Of a DNA stretch of 64,000 nt, positions 45,429-56,139 are shown one piece after another; positions within the stretch are counted from its first letter, which is position 1; each line of letters opens with the position of its first letter. The DNA lies in contig NZ_OY787469.1 in assembly GCF_963678835.1 (NCBI RefSeq), positions 2,294,001 through 2,358,000 of the forward strand, given 5' to 3'. Made by a program: the position numbers and the translations under genes. Source of the stretch: an uncultured Desulfuromonas sp. Lineage in GTDB: Bacteria; Desulfobacterota; Desulfuromonadia; Desulfuromonadales; Desulfuromonadaceae. The notes under the pieces were generated by a model, which saw only the letters and a program-made list of their open reading frames with translations, ran no database searches and was not told where the DNA came from.

Positions 45429-48196
45429 TGGCAAAAATTAGAATCTACGAACTGGCACAGCGAATGGGTCTGGAAAATAAAGAATTGCTTGAACGTTTGC
45501 AGCAGGCAGGAATTGAGGCGAAAAGTCATATGAGCGTGGTTGACGAGGAAGTCGTGAAGTCTCTGGGTGAGAAAAAAGAAACGCCGGAGACACCGGAAGA
45601 GCCGGTTTTTGATGAAAAAAGGATCAATACCGGACTGATTCGTCGACGCCGTAAAGCTGAGCCGCCGAAGCCGGTTGAAGAACCCAAGGCCGAGCCGGAA
45701 GTTGAGACTGAGGAACCCGTTGCTGAAGTTTCTCAACCCGCCGTTGAGGCAGAGGTTGAAGTGGCTGAAGAGCCTGCAGAGGTTGAAGTCGCCCCCGAGC
45801 CTCAACCTGAGCCGGAAAACGAGCAAGAAGCCGCCGTCGAAGAACAGACATCCGCTGCGCCCGTAGAGCCGGAAGCACCGAAAGTGAAGACTGAAACGGT
45901 TGAAACACCGGCTGCTGAACCTGAAAAAGTCGCCGAAAAAAAACCACAACCGGTTAAGCGTAAAGCGGCAACCCGTAATGTTGCTGCCATTGTTGCATCG
46001 GCATCCGAAGGCAAAGAAACGGTTGCCAAGCCCAGTGGTGGTGCCAAGATTCTTGGTCGCGTTGAATTGCCTCAATCGGCATTGCGCAACGAGGGCGGTC
46101 GCGGCAAAAAAGGCTCTCCTCGGCCAAAACCGCAAGGTGGTGCTCGTCCTGAGCGTAAAGATAACGCCGGTGCTGCAGCGCGTCCAGCAGCGACTCGGAC
46201 ACCGATGGCCCCGAATGTTCCTATTGAAGATCCGTCACGTGATCGGGGTAACCGTAAGAAGAAAAAAGGCAAAAACACGGATTACGCGTCGAATGGTGCT
46301 GGTCGTGAGCAGCGTCGTCGCCGTGACCGTATGGAAGTTTTCGAGCCGGATCGTGGCGGTAAAATGCGCCGGCAGAAGAAAAACCAGAAGATGGCCAAGC
46401 AGACCGAAATTACGGTGCCTAAGGCGATTAAACGCAAAATTCGTATCAGTGATGTGATCACCGTTGGTGAGCTGGCCAAGCGAATGGGGGTCAAGGCCAA
46501 CGATCTGATTCGCGAACTGATGCGTCAGGGGAGTATGGTCACAATTAACCATCCTCTTGATTTTGAAACCGCAGCAATACTCGCAGCCGATTTTAACTAT
46601 GAAGTTGAAAACGTGGCTTTTGACGAACTGAGCGTTTTGAGCAGTGAAGATCTGCAGGAAACCGGGGAGAGTAAAAGTGAGAATCTCCAGGAACGTCCTG
46701 CCGTGGTGACCATCATGGGGCACGTTGACCATGGTAAAACCAGTCTGCTCGATGCGATTCGCCAGGCAAATATCGCTGATGGCGAAGCTGGTGGTATTAC
46801 ACAGCATATCGGGGCCTATGATGTTCAGGTCCATGACAAAACCATCTCGTTCCTGGACACCCCGGGTCACGAAGCGTTTACTGCCATGCGTTCCCGCGGT
46901 GCTCAAGTCACGGATATTGTTATCCTGGTTGTTGCTGCTGATGATGGTGTCATGCCGCAGACCAAAGAGGCAATCAGTCACTCGAAAGATGCCGGCGTGC
47001 CGATGATTGTTGCTGTGAACAAGATCGATAAACCGGGGGCCAACTCTGAACGGGTCAAGCAGGAGTTGACTGAGTTCGAAATGGTCCCGGAGGAGTGGGG
47101 TGGCGATACCATCTTTGTTGAGGTGTCGGCCAAGAAACGCCAGAACCTTGACCAATTGCTTGAGATGATCCTGTTACAGGCTGAAGTTCTCGAACTGAAA
47201 GCCGACCCGACCAAGCGTTGTAAAGGCACCATTGTTGAGGCCCGTCTTGATAAAGGACGTGGTGCCGTCGCAACTGTTCTGGTTCAGGATGGTACATTGC
47301 ATATTGGTGACCCGATTGTTGCCGGATTGCACTTTGGTCGCGTACGAACCATGATAAATGACCGTGGTGTTGCTGTTAAAGAGGCTGGACCGTCGATTCC
47401 GGTTGAGGTGACCGGACTTCAGGGCGTCCCTGATGCGGGTGATACCCTGCATGCCTTGGAAAATGAAAAAACCGCCAAGGACGTTGCTCAACACCGTCAG
47501 CAGAAGATCCGTGAAGCTGAACTGGCCAAGAATAGCCGTTTGTCACTGGATCAGCTCTACGCGCGGATTCAGGAAGGCAATGTCGAGGAGCTTAAAGTTA
47601 TCGTCAAGGCTGACGTTCAGGGTTCGGTTGAGGCTGTGAAAGACTCTCTGAGCAAGTTGACCACCGATACGTGTCGCCTGACGGTTGTTCACACCGGAGT
47701 TGGTGGCATTACTGAGAGTGATGTGTCGCTGGCCTCTGCTTCTGATGCCATTATTATCGGTTTCAGCGTTCGTCCTGAACCGAAGGCGGCACAACTGGCT
47801 GAAAAGGAACATGTTGATATTCGCCTTTACAGCATTATCTATGATGCGGTGAATGATATTCGTGATGCGATGGAAGGACTGCTGGCGCCGACACTGCGTG
47901 AGAAACATCTTGGCCGTCTGGAAGTTCGCGAAACATTTAACGTCTCTAAAGTTGGCACCATTGCCGGTTGTATGGTTATCGATGGTAAAATCCATCGCAA
48001 TGCCCAGGTTCGTCTGGTACGCGACAGCATCGTTGTCTGGGAAGGGTCGTTGAACTCCCTGAAACGCTTCAAAGACGATGTGAAGGAAGTGGCGACCGGC
48101 TACGAGTGTGGTATCGGCCTGGAAAAATACAACGACATCAAAGTTGGCGATATTATCGAAGCCTACGAAATGGAAGAAACAAAGACCGAACTGTAA
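45428..48196 (+). CDS. infB: Translation initiation factor IF-2
   Basis: A 922-aa GTPase that places fMet-tRNA on the 30S subunit. An IF2-N domain lies at 1-55, then a long Glu/Pro/Ala-rich linker (about 60-340) that is low-complexity and basic at its end, then a second IF2-N-like domain (about 345-400). The G domain has [20 protein letters not shown] and NKID, followed by domains II-IV. The large disordered linker explains several spurious open frames on the other strand. It overlaps the YlxR gene by one base. Confidence 0.97.
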   Translation: MAKIRIYELAQRMGLENKELLERLQQAGIEAKSHMSVVDEEVVKSLGEKKETPETPEEPVFDEKRINTGLIRRRRKAEPPKPVEEPKAEPEVETEEPVAEVSQPAVEAEVEVAEEPAEVEVAPEPQPEPENEQEAAVEEQTSAAPVEPEAPKVKTETVETPAAEPEKVAEKKPQPVKRKAATRNVAAIVASASEGKETVAKPSGGAKILGRVELPQSALRNEGGRGKKGSPRPKPQGGARPERKDNAGAAARPAATRTPMAPNVPIEDPSRDRGNRKKKKGKNTDYASNGAGREQRRRRDRMEVFEPDRGGKMRRQKKNQKMAKQTEITVPKAIKRKIRISDVITVGELAKRMGVKANDLIRELMRQGSMVTINHPLDFETAAILAADFNYEVENVAFDELSVLSSEDLQETGESKSENLQERPAVVTIMGHVDHGKTSLLDAIRQANIADGEAGGITQHIGAYDVQVHDKTISFLDTPGHEAFTAMRSRGAQVTDIVILVVAADDGVMPQTKEAISHSKDAGVPMIVAVNKIDKPGANSERVKQELTEFEMVPEEWGGDTIFVEVSAKKRQNLDQLLEMILLQAEVLELKADPTKRCKGTIVEARLDKGRGAVATVLVQDGTLHIGDPIVAGLHFGRVRTMINDRGVAVKEAGPSIPVEVTGLQGVPDAGDTLHALENEKTAKDVAQHRQQKIREAELAKNSRLSLDQLYARIQEGNVEELKVIVKADVQGSVEAVKDSLSKLTTDTCRLTVVHTGVGGITESDVSLASASDAIIIGFSVRPEPKAAQLAEKEHVDIRLYSIIYDAVNDIRDAMEGLLAPTLREKHLGRLEVRETFNVSKVGTIAGCMVIDGKIHRNAQVRLVRDSIVVWEGSLNSLKRFKDDVKEVATGYECGIGLEKYNDIKVGDIIEAYEMEETKTEL

Positions 48197-48292
48197 TGGA
48201 CTGATACAATGTGCTGCCGATGGTGGTCATATGATCGCCGTCGGCAGTGCTGTATATAGGCACTCAGGTCACAACGACACAAAGGACTTACC

Positions 48293-48652
48293 GTGGCAAC
48301 ACAACGCACCTATCGGGTCGCAGAACAGATCCATAAAGAAATCTCAGATATCATGCTTCGTGGCTTGCGCGATCCGCGTGTCGGTTTCGTCACCATTACA
48401 TCGGTGGATGTCTCCAGTGATTTGCGTCATGCTAAAATCTTCTTTACCGTGATGGGAGAAGAGTCGGATGCAGAGAAGACGCAGCAGGGCCTTGACAGTG
48501 CGGTACCGTTTTTGCGCCGGGAACTGGGCAAGCGTATGAAGCTTCGCCATGTTCCTGATCTGGTTTTTAAATACGACACGTCGATTGCTTATGGTAGTCA
48601 CATTGAAGAACTCCTCAAAGAGGCCGGGATAACTCACGATGACAATGAATGA
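48293..48652 (+). CDS. rbfA: Ribosome-binding factor A
   Basis: A 119-aa KH-fold factor for 30S maturation and cold adaptation. RVAEQIHKEISDIMLRGLRD, VGFVTITSVDVSSDLRHAKIF, and the C-terminal MKLRHVPDLVFKYDTSI motif are the family features. GTG 48293 is used as start, with AAAGGAC just upstream. It overlaps nrnA by 14 nt. Confidence 0.95.
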   Translation: MATQRTYRVAEQIHKEISDIMLRGLRDPRVGFVTITSVDVSSDLRHAKIFFTVMGEESDAEKTQQGLDSAVPFLRRELGKRMKLRHVPDLVFKYDTSIAYGSHIEELLKEAGITHDDNE

Positions 48653-49610
48653 TCCGTTGCAGGCGACTGTTGACGCTTTGGCGTCAGGGCAACGATTTCT
48701 GATTGCCGCCCATGAAGGACCCGATGGCGACGCCATGTCTTCCACTCTGGCTTTGACGAATGCCTTGCGAGAGATGGGCAAGGATGTCGTTGCCTACAAT
48801 GTTGACGGTGTGCCGGATAAATTTCAGTTTTTACCCGGAGCGGATACGGTGGTCAGTGACGTTGCGGCGTCGGACTTTTTTGACGTAATCGTGATTCTTG
48901 ATGCCGGGGAATTACGCCGCGCACGTCTGGACGCTCGAGCGTTATGCAAGACCCTGATCAATATTGATCACCATCCGTTTTCAGAGGATTTTGGCGATAT
49001 TTATCTGGTGGATGACAAATGCAGTGCCACAGCAGCCATGCTCTACCGGGTGTTGATGGCGTGTGATTACACCATTAGCGCTGAGGTTGCCTTGTGTATT
49101 TATACCGGGATTTTGTCCGATACCGGCTCATTTCGTTACTCCAGCGCCGATCCCGAGGCGTTTGCGATCTCCGGCGAAATGGTGGCTCTTGGTGTTGATC
49201 CGTGGATGGTTGCCGGTGGCCTGTATGAAAGTCAGGAAGTGGAGCGGTTACAATTATTGGGCTTGTCGCTCAACACGTTACGTACTTCCGACTGCGGCCA
49301 ATATGCGGCCATGACCGTCACGCTGAATATGTTGAATAAGCTGGGTGTCGGCCCGGAGCTTGCGGACAGTTTTGTCAATTACCCGCGTTCGATTCATGGA
49401 GTCGAAGTCGCGTTGTTTTTCCGTGAGTTGGGCGAGAACAGTTATAAGCTGGGGATGCGTTCCAAGGGAACTGTTGATGTCGGTGCCATGGCTCGTGAAT
49501 TGGGCGGTGGTGGTCACCACAATGCCGCAGGTGCCGTATTGAGCGGAACACTTGAAGAGGTACATACTCTGGTTTTTGAACGTCTCGGAGCGATCAGCGC
49601 GGCTCAATGA
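48639..49610 (+). CDS. nrnA: DHH-family oligoribonuclease/pAp phosphatase
   Basis: A 323-aa NrnA-type bifunctional enzyme degrading nanoRNA and 3'-phosphoadenosine 5'-phosphate. Metal-binding motifs are HEGPDGDAMSS (DxD), the central LINIDHHPF (DHH) and LSDTGSFRYS. The DHHA1 domain with RSKGTVDVGAMARELGGGGH lies at the C-terminus. It is coupled to rbfA upstream and truB downstream by overlaps. This position is typical for the clade. Confidence 0.93.
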   Translation: MTMNDPLQATVDALASGQRFLIAAHEGPDGDAMSSTLALTNALREMGKDVVAYNVDGVPDKFQFLPGADTVVSDVAASDFFDVIVILDAGELRRARLDARALCKTLINIDHHPFSEDFGDIYLVDDKCSATAAMLYRVLMACDYTISAEVALCIYTGILSDTGSFRYSSADPEAFAISGEMVALGVDPWMVAGGLYESQEVERLQLLGLSLNTLRTSDCGQYAAMTVTLNMLNKLGVGPELADSFVNYPRSIHGVEVALFFRELGENSYKLGMRSKGTVDVGAMARELGGGGHHNAAGAVLSGTLEEVHTLVFERLGAISAAQ

Positions 49611-50506
49611 ACGGATTGCTGGTGATTGATAAAACGCAGGGGATGTCTTCTCATGCGGTGGTGCAACGGGTGCGTCGTGCGTGTAAAGTGCGCCGTGTCG
49701 GTCATGCCGGGACCCTTGATCCTCTGGCGACAGGGGTTCTTTTAGTCGGCATTGGTCAGTGTACGCGCCTGATTGAATACCTGATGGCGCAAGACAAGAC
49801 CTACCGGGCAACTATGAAGCTCGGGCTGGTGACGGATTCGCAGGATATTACCGGTCAGGTTCAGCAGCAGCATGATGCCTCTGCGGTCAGCCGACAGCAG
49901 GTTGAAGATGTTTGCCGTCAGTTTATCGGCCAGATAGAGCAAATTCCCCCCATGTTTTCTGCACTGAAAAAAGACGGTGTTCCTCTCTACCGATTGGCCC
50001 GCAAGGGGGTGGAAATTGAGCGGCAGAAGCGCGCGATTACCATTGAATCGCTGGTTGTTGAGGCGGTTGAGGGCGATGAAATCACCATCTCTGTGGCGTG
50101 CAGTAAGGGCACCTACATTCGCACGTTATGTCACGATATTGGTCGTGAATTAGGTTGTGGCGCGTGTATGACATCGCTGCGCCGGACCAGCAGTGGGGCG
50201 TTTGATGAATCCATGGCGATTAGCGTTGATCAGTTAATGGCGGGGGAGTTTGAATTGCTGCCGGCACGTGAAGCGCTTCATGGTATGCTGCAGGTACAAC
50301 TTGCAGAGGATGGCCTGTCGCGGTTGCGTGATGGTATTCCGCCACGCCAGAGTGACGTCTCAGATGCGCCGACCATGGATGCTTTGCAAACAGTGTGTCT
50401 GATGCATGACAAGGCTCTTATGGCCATTGCACAATACGATCCAGAACATGAGCTGGATGAGCGCGGCGACTTTAAATTGTTGAAAGTATTCCCTCAGGGG
50501 GTTTAG
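49607..50506 (+). CDS. truB: tRNA pseudouridine-55 synthase
   Basis: A 299-aa TruB making the T-loop pseudouridine in tRNAs. GLLVIDKTQGMSSHAVVQ and the catalytic aspartate in GHAGTLDPLATGVL are present, as are KTYRATMKLG and KGTYIRTLCHDIG. It overlaps nrnA by 4 nt and is the last gene before rpsO. The C-terminal PUA-like part is short. Confidence 0.95.
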   Translation: MNGLLVIDKTQGMSSHAVVQRVRRACKVRRVGHAGTLDPLATGVLLVGIGQCTRLIEYLMAQDKTYRATMKLGLVTDSQDITGQVQQQHDASAVSRQQVEDVCRQFIGQIEQIPPMFSALKKDGVPLYRLARKGVEIERQKRAITIESLVVEAVEGDEITISVACSKGTYIRTLCHDIGRELGCGACMTSLRRTSSGAFDESMAISVDQLMAGEFELLPAREALHGMLQVQLAEDGLSRLRDGIPPRQSDVSDAPTMDALQTVCLMHDKALMAIAQYDPEHELDERGDFKLLKVFPQGV

Positions 50507-50656
50507 TCAAGGGATGTCCCGCAAGGCTGTTTTTATCACCTGCTAAGAGCGCGCTTTCGCCTTTACAGGCCTACATATATATGGTAAGAACTGACAGTAT
50601 TTAACAATTTACACCGGGAAACCGGACTTATTTGAGTTCGAAAGGAGATGGCACTA

Positions 50657-50923
50657 GTGTTGGCCACAGAGAAAAAGCAAGAAATTATTAAGGAATATCA
50701 AACCCAAGAGGGTGATACCGGGTCTCCGGAAGTACAGATTGCTCTGCTCAGTGAGCGTATTACTTATCTGACAGAACATTTCCGCTCCCATAAAAAAGAT
50801 CATCATTCCCGTCGAGGTTTGTTGAAAATTGTCGGCAAGCGTCGTCGGTTGCTTGATTACCTGAAAAAAAACGACATTGAGCGTTATCGCAACATTATTT
50901 CCCGCCTGGGAATTCGTCGTTAG
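50657..50923 (+). CDS. rpsO: 30S ribosomal protein S15
   Basis: An 88-aa S15. The GTG at 50657 is chosen because it gives [11 protein letters not shown], the family start, and lies 9 nt from AAGGAG; the ATG at 50648 directly abuts that ribosome site and cannot be used. [16 protein letters not shown] and [20 protein letters not shown] are the S15 signatures. It is followed by a terminator and by pnp, the usual order. Confidence 0.96.
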   Translation: MLATEKKQEIIKEYQTQEGDTGSPEVQIALLSERITYLTEHFRSHKKDHHSRRGLLKIVGKRRRLLDYLKKNDIERYRNIISRLGIRR

Positions 50924-50929
50924 GAAGAT

Positions 50930-50966
50930 GGCAGCAATTCTCCATAGCGAGGATTGCTGCCTTTTG
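50930..50966 (+). terminator. Terminator after rpsO
   Basis: GGCAGCAAT and ATTGCTGCC form a 9-bp stem with a 14-nt loop, followed by TTTTG. It starts 6 bp after the rpsO stop. Confidence 0.8.
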
Positions 50967-50973
50967 ATTTAAG

Positions 50974-51061
50974 GTGGCTTGGGAGGATGTCCGGAGAGGA
51001 AACCTGACCTGATAGGGTGGGGTTTTGTCTCAGGCCAACCTCCTGGAGCCTTTTTTTTTGT
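50974..51061 (+). promoter_or_regulatory. Stem-loop leader with T9 tract upstream of pnp
   Basis: GGCTTGGGAGG near 50976 can pair with CCTCCTGGAGCC near 51042, followed by T9. It may be a second terminator or the structured pnp leader that RNase III and PNPase use for autocontrol in E. coli. The pairing includes mismatches. Confidence 0.45.
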
Positions 51062-51109
51062 TCTAAAAGTCATAACGCTGTTGAAGGGTTATGACGACAG
51101 GAGATTGAC

Positions 51110-53209
51110 ATGGCTTATCAAAAAGTAGAAATTGAATTTAATGGTCAACCCTTGACCATCGAAACCGGTAAAATGGCGCGTCAGGCCGATGGTGCCACCA
51201 TTGTGACGTATGGAGAGACGAAAATTCTTTGTACCGTTGTTTCCGCCAAGACCATGCGTGAGGGACAGGATTTCTTCCCTCTGACGGTAAACTACCAGGA
51301 AAAATTTTATGCCAGCGGTAAGATCCCCGGATCTTTTTTCCGTCGTGAGCGTGGTGCCACGGAGCGCGAGACTCTGATTTGTCGCTTGATTGACCGTCCC
51401 ATGCGTCCGTTGTTTCCTAAAGGTTATCTGTATGAAACGCAAATTATCCCGACCGTTATTTCTGCAGACTGCGTGAATGATCCCGATACGCTGTCCATTC
51501 TGGCGGCTTCTGCTAGTGTCTCTGTTTCCGACATCCCTTTCGGTGGTCCAATTGCCGGTGTGCGTGTTGGTCGTGTTGATGGTGAGTTTATTGCCAACCC
51601 GACACTGGAGCAGCAGGAACAAAGCGATATTGAAATCGTTGTTGCCGGTTCCAAAGATGCCATCATGATGGTGGAAGGTGAAGCCGATCTGATCAGTGAA
51701 GATGAGATGCTTGAAGCTGTTTTCTTCGGTCACCAGGCCATTCAGCCGCTGATCGAGATGCAAACCAAGCTGGCCGAACTGGTTGGTGTTGAAAAGAGGG
51801 AATTCATTGTTCCTGGAGTCGATGCAGCTCTCGAGGAGAAAATCGTTTCCATGGCGCAAGGTCGTGTTGAAAAAGCGGTGACCATTCGTGCCAAGCAGGA
51901 GCGTTATGCCGCTCTCAAAGAGATTCGCGCTGATATCAAAGAGCAGCTGGCCGAAGAATTTGAAGGCCGCGGTGACGAGATTGATGCCATTATGGGCAGC
52001 ATTGAGAAGCGCGTTGTACGCCAAAGCGTGACCAAGGATCAGATCCGTATCGATGGTCGTAAAATGAACGAGATTCGCCCGATCAGCTGCGAAGTTGGCG
52101 TTTTGCCCCGCGCCCACGGTAGTGCTCTGTTCACCCGCGGTGAAACTCAGGCTCTGGTCAGCACCACTCTGGGTACCGCCAGCGATGAGCAACGCATGGA
52201 CAACATCCAGGGTATGGAGTTCAAGAAGTTCATGCTGCACTATAATTTTCCGCCGTTTTGCGTTGGTGAAACCAGCATGCGTCTGTTCCCCGGTCGTCGT
52301 GAAATCGGTCACGGTATGTTGGCCGAACGTTCGGCCAGCAAGATTATGCCGGAATTTGATGACTTTCCGTACACTGTGCGTATCGTTTCGGAAATTCTTG
52401 AATCGAATGGCTCCTCCTCCATGGCGTCGGTTTGTGGTGCATCAATGTCATTGATGGACGCAGGGGTCCCGGCCAAGGATGCTGTTGCCGGTATTGCCAT
52501 GGGTCTGATTAAGGAAGGCGATGATATTGCCATCCTGTCTGATATTCTCGGCGATGAAGACCACCTGGGTGACATGGACTTTAAAGTCACCGGCACTAAA
52601 GAAGGTGTTGCTGCTCTGCAGATGGATATCAAGATCGACGGTGTCACCCGCGACATCATGCAACGTGCCCTGGCTCAGGCCAAAGAAGGTCGTCTGCATA
52701 TTCTCGGCGAGATGGCTAAGGCGATCTCAGCTCCGCGTGAAGACATGTCTCCTTATGCGCCCCGTATCACCACTGTCTTTGTTAAGCCTGACCAAGTACG
52801 TACGGTCATTGGTTCTGGTGGTAAAACAGTTCGCGGTATTATTGAGGCGACCGGCTGCGGTATCGATATCGAGGATGATGGTCGCATCAACATCTCTTCA
52901 AGCAATGGCGACGCGGCCAAAGCCGCTGCTCAGATGATCAAAGAACTGACCCAAAGTCCTGAAGTCGGCAAACTGTACAACGGTACGGTCAAGAAGATTA
53001 TGGATTTCGGCGCATTTGTTGAAATCTTCTCCGGCACTGACGGTCTGGTCCATGTCAGTGAGTTGGCCAAAGAGCGTGTCAACAAGGTGACTGATATTCT
53101 CAATGAGGGCGACAAAGTGCTGGTTAAGTGTATCGGTGTTGATCGTCAGGGTAAAATCAAGCTGTCCCGTAAGGAAGCTCTGGGCCAGGAATTGCCTGAA
53201 GAAGAGTAA
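51110..53209 (+). CDS. pnp: Polyribonucleotide nucleotidyltransferase
   Basis: A 699-aa 3'-5' phosphorolytic exoribonuclease. It has two RNase PH domains (about 10-215 and 310-540; the second has [13 protein letters not shown] and catalytic-side aspartates in [18 protein letters not shown]), a helical linker, then a KH domain ([20 protein letters not shown]) and an S1 domain ([18 protein letters not shown]). AGGAGA lies 6 nt before the ATG. It ends with a strong terminator. The opposite strand has a long spurious frame caused by codon bias. Confidence 0.97.
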   Translation: MAYQKVEIEFNGQPLTIETGKMARQADGATIVTYGETKILCTVVSAKTMREGQDFFPLTVNYQEKFYASGKIPGSFFRRERGATERETLICRLIDRPMRPLFPKGYLYETQIIPTVISADCVNDPDTLSILAASASVSVSDIPFGGPIAGVRVGRVDGEFIANPTLEQQEQSDIEIVVAGSKDAIMMVEGEADLISEDEMLEAVFFGHQAIQPLIEMQTKLAELVGVEKREFIVPGVDAALEEKIVSMAQGRVEKAVTIRAKQERYAALKEIRADIKEQLAEEFEGRGDEIDAIMGSIEKRVVRQSVTKDQIRIDGRKMNEIRPISCEVGVLPRAHGSALFTRGETQALVSTTLGTASDEQRMDNIQGMEFKKFMLHYNFPPFCVGETSMRLFPGRREIGHGMLAERSASKIMPEFDDFPYTVRIVSEILESNGSSSMASVCGASMSLMDAGVPAKDAVAGIAMGLIKEGDDIAILSDILGDEDHLGDMDFKVTGTKEGVAALQMDIKIDGVTRDIMQRALAQAKEGRLHILGEMAKAISAPREDMSPYAPRITTVFVKPDQVRTVIGSGGKTVRGIIEATGCGIDIEDDGRINISSSNGDAAKAAAQMIKELTQSPEVGKLYNGTVKKIMDFGAFVEIFSGTDGLVHVSELAKERVNKVTDILNEGDKVLVKCIGVDRQGKIKLSRKEALGQELPEEE

Positions 53210-53260
53210 CCCTTTTCAGCGGGCTTCTGACTGCCTGCAACATTGTTAAATAGCTCAACA

Positions 53261-53312
53261 GTAGAGTCCTTGTCATCTTCTGCTAAGATGTATAAGGACT
53301 CTATTTTTTTTT
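53261..53312 (+). terminator. Terminator of pnp
   Basis: TAGAGTCCTT and AAGGACTCTA form a 10-bp perfect stem followed by nine to ten T. It lies 52 bp after the pnp stop. Confidence 0.9.
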
Positions 53313-53442
53313 GGGAAACGCTATCTGTGTTATGCAATGTTTGAAGGCGGCGTTGTCCGTTTTGACAGATTTCACAAAATGAATACATTGCTGCTAATTG
53401 CCGGTGCTGATCAACTGTGCCGGTGGATATCAAGGGGCCTGT

Positions 53443-54699
53443 ATGGTTGAAAAGTCAATATTGCCGAATGGCATCCGGGTGCTCACGGAAAACATTCCTC
53501 AGGCACATTCCGTCAGTATTGGTATCTGGGTGGTGAACGGCTCTCGGCATGAGAGTCTTGAGCAGGCGGGTATCTCCCATTTTGTTGAGCATATGTTGTT
53601 TAAAGGTTCGGCAAATTGTTCAACCTTGGATATCTCGAAAAAAGTCGATGCTCTGGGTGGGCCTCTCAATGGCTTTACCGGAAGAGAATACAGCTGCCTC
53701 CACTTGAGAACCTTGCCGGAAAAGCTTTCTCTGGCCATTAATCTGATGGCAGAGCTGTTGTTGAAGACCTGTTATGATCCAGATGAAGTGGAGAAGGAAC
53801 GACGCGTTATACTTCAGGAAATCGAGCGACTTAACGCCTCTCCAGATGAAAAAGTCCATGATCTGTTTTCCCAGACTTTTTGGCCGGACAGTGCTTTAGG
53901 CCGTCCGGTTTTAGGAACGGTGGAATCTGTTCAAAAAATCACCCGTGACGCGTTGGTTCACTTTACCCGCGAACGCTACATCAATTCCAGTCTGATCATC
54001 AGTATTGCCGGTAATGTCGGCCATGGACAGGTGCTTGAACACGTGATTACGGCATTTGCTCCGGTTTCTGCGTTGTGCCCGTTGACGGAACAGGCTGAGC
54101 CGTTGCCGGTAAAAGCGGTGAGTCTGGAGCTTTTGCCGGCAACGCAAGCCCATATCTGTCTCGGAACTGAAGCGCTCTCGCAATCACATCCTAATCGGTT
54201 TGCCGGCATGCTGCTTAATGCTGTTCTGGGTGGAGGGATGAGTTCCCGTCTGTTTCAGTCGTTGCGTGAGGAAAATGGCCTCGTCTACGCGACTTATAGT
54301 TACCTCAATTCTCATTCTGATTCGGGGGCGATGGTCTCTTACGCCACGACATCGGCAAACCAGGTCGGAGAGGTGGTCGGTTTGATTCTCGAACAACTTG
54401 ACTATTTGCGTCATCATGCCGTTTCAGCCGAAGAACTGGATGCCGTGCGTCAGCGACTGCAGGATCGTTTAGAAATGTCTCTGGACAGTACCTACAGCCG
54501 AATGGAACGGATGGCGTTAAGTGAGATCTTTCAGGGGGAATATGTTTCTGTGCGCAGTGTGATGCGCGAGTTGGCCAAAGTTACCCCGGATAATTTGTGT
54601 AAATTGGCCCATTACCTGATGAGTAATGATTCTTTATGCTTGTGTGTTATCGGCGATGTTGACGATCAAGCGGAAAAATTGCAAAATATCAGTTTTTAA
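53443..54699 (+). CDS. M16-family zinc peptidase (processing-peptidase-like)
   Basis: A 418-aa single-chain member of the M16B (mitochondrial-processing-peptidase-like) family. The inverted zinc motif HFVEHMLFKG (HxxEH) lies near residue 46, with the downstream glutamate in EKERRVILQEIERL. A second, inactive-type domain includes GGGMSSRLFQSLREENGLVY. The ATG at 53443 follows AAGGGG by 5 nt; the frame from 53398 has no site. The gene typically follows pnp in this lineage. Cellular substrate unknown. Confidence 0.9.
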   Translation: MVEKSILPNGIRVLTENIPQAHSVSIGIWVVNGSRHESLEQAGISHFVEHMLFKGSANCSTLDISKKVDALGGPLNGFTGREYSCLHLRTLPEKLSLAINLMAELLLKTCYDPDEVEKERRVILQEIERLNASPDEKVHDLFSQTFWPDSALGRPVLGTVESVQKITRDALVHFTRERYINSSLIISIAGNVGHGQVLEHVITAFAPVSALCPLTEQAEPLPVKAVSLELLPATQAHICLGTEALSQSHPNRFAGMLLNAVLGGGMSSRLFQSLREENGLVYATYSYLNSHSDSGAMVSYATTSANQVGEVVGLILEQLDYLRHHAVSAEELDAVRQRLQDRLEMSLDSTYSRMERMALSEIFQGEYVSVRSVMRELAKVTPDNLCKLAHYLMSNDSLCLCVIGDVDDQAEKLQNISF

Positions 54700-54768
54700 C
54701 CGCTGTGCGTTGAGTTTTAGGAAAATACATTTTACAAGCACATGAGTGGAGAAAGGCTGATCATTGAC

Positions 54769-55218
54769 ATGTCAGAGTCGGTGTGTGTTCAATTCAAAAA
54801 GCTCGATCCCCGAGCTAAAATTCCTCAGTATATGACAACTCAGGCGGCTGGACTCGATTTGTGCGCCGTTCTTGATGCGCCTCTGCACATAGCTCCGGGA
54901 CAACGTGTACTCGTTTCAACCGGTTTGGCCATGGCTCTGCCCGTTGGATTTGAAGGACAGGTGCGGCCGCGTTCGGGATTGGCTTGGCGCGATGGCGTGA
55001 CATTGGTAAACACGCCGGGAACCATTGATGCCGATTACCGTGGTGAAGTAAAAATTATTCTCATCAATCATGGCTCCGAACAGGTGACGATCAAGCATGA
55101 GGAGCGCATTGCCCAATTGATCATTGCCCCGATTGTTCAGGCCAGACTGTGTGAAGTTGAGACATTGGATGAGACGGACCGCGATCATGGCGGATTCGGT
55201 CATACAGGAAGAGGTTGA
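54769..55218 (+). CDS. dut: dUTP diphosphatase
   Basis: A 149-aa trimeric dUTPase, dUTP to dUMP. Family motifs 1-5 are seen: [41 protein letters not shown] and the C-terminal [11 protein letters not shown]. The start is uncertain between ATG 54742 and ATG 54769. The latter gives the normal length and has AAAGG about 13 nt upstream. It is followed after 5 nt by a DUF493 gene. Confidence 0.94.
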   Translation: MSESVCVQFKKLDPRAKIPQYMTTQAAGLDLCAVLDAPLHIAPGQRVLVSTGLAMALPVGFEGQVRPRSGLAWRDGVTLVNTPGTIDADYRGEVKIILINHGSEQVTIKHEERIAQLIIAPIVQARLCEVETLDETDRDHGGFGHTGRG

Positions 55219-55223
55219 AAGAA

Positions 55224-55508
55224 ATGGTTGTGTTAAACAGTCAGGGTGATGAAACTCTGCAGGAATATCCCTGTGATTACATGTTCAAGGCGTTTGGTCC
55301 CAGTGCGCCGGAGCATCGGTTTGCCGAAAAGGTGCACAGTGCCGTCAATCAGGTCTTGCCTGTGGCCCAAGACGCTATAAAACAACGCCCCAGCACCAAA
55401 GGGGTTTATGTCTGTGTCTCGGTATTGACCTACTTGCACAATGAACAGCAACGTCAGGAGATCTATCGTCTGCTGCAGAACATTGACGGGTTGAAATATC
55501 TGCTATGA
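55224..55508 (+). CDS. DUF493 (YbeD-like) protein
   Basis: A 94-aa small alpha/beta protein of the DUF493 family: YPCDYMFKAFG at the start, STKGVYVCVSVLTYLHNEQQ and a C-terminal LLQNIDGLKYLL are typical of YbeD-like proteins. The ATG at 55224 follows a GAGGTTGAAAG sequence. It overlaps the next gene (ATGA). No catalytic function is known; a ligand-binding regulatory role is often proposed for the fold. Confidence 0.85.
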   Translation: MVVLNSQGDETLQEYPCDYMFKAFGPSAPEHRFAEKVHSAVNQVLPVAQDAIKQRPSTKGVYVCVSVLTYLHNEQQRQEIYRLLQNIDGLKYLL

Positions 55509-56119
55509 TGCTTTCAATTAATCCAGATAATCCTCAACAGCGCTATATTGATCAAGTGGTCGAGTGTCTGAGGCGCGATGGGGTCATCGCCTATCCTACC
55601 GATACCATCTATGGGGTGGGCTGCGACATTTTCAATAAAAAAGGGATCAAAAAGATTTATCAGCTTAAACGTCGCGATGCCAAAAAACCGTTTTCGTTTA
55701 TCTGTTCCGATCTATCGGAAATCTCTAAATATGCGCATGTCAGTAATATGGCGTTCAAGATCATGAAACGCCATCTTCCCGGCCCCTATACGTTTGTTCT
55801 CGATGCCTCACGTGTTGTTCCTGACCTGATGATGACCAAGCAACGCACCGTCGGTATTCGAATGCCGGATAATGCCATCACTCTGGAGATCGTTCGTCAG
55901 CTTGGCCATCCGTTGGTTACCACCAGTGCCAATATTTCCGGCGATGAAACCTACCAGGACCCCAGCCTGATTCATGATGACTGGGGAAACCATCTTGACA
56001 TGGTTGTCGATGGCGGGTTGCTTTATGGCGATCCTTCAACCGTGATCAGCTTGCGTAATGACCAGATTGAAGTGCTGCGCCAGGGCTGTGGACCGACTGA
56101 CTGGATTCACCAATTGTAA
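55505..56119 (+). CDS. Sua5/YciO/YrdC-family protein
   Basis: A 204-aa single-domain YrdC-like protein. PTDTIYGVGCDIF, KRRDAKKPFSFIC and PLVTTSANISGDE are the nucleotide-binding motifs of the YrdC/Sua5 superfamily, which makes threonylcarbamoyl-AMP for tRNA t6A. The details (LKRRDAKKPFSF, GPYTFVLDAS) resemble the YciO branch, whose role is less certain. It starts inside the stop of the DUF493 gene. Confidence 0.85.
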   Translation: MMLSINPDNPQQRYIDQVVECLRRDGVIAYPTDTIYGVGCDIFNKKGIKKIYQLKRRDAKKPFSFICSDLSEISKYAHVSNMAFKIMKRHLPGPYTFVLDASRVVPDLMMTKQRTVGIRMPDNAITLEIVRQLGHPLVTTSANISGDETYQDPSLIHDDWGNHLDMVVDGGLLYGDPSTVISLRNDQIEVLRQGCGPTDWIHQL

Positions 56120-56139
56120 CTTTGTGCCAGGAGAGCTAT

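Noticed and set aside
45386-47155. Minus-strand frames opposite infB
   Set aside because: They are Phe/Arg/Gly-rich artefacts of the low-complexity Glu/Pro/Ala linker of IF-2.
51089-52312. 407-codon minus-strand frame opposite pnp
   Set aside because: It is a shadow of pnp with no motif.
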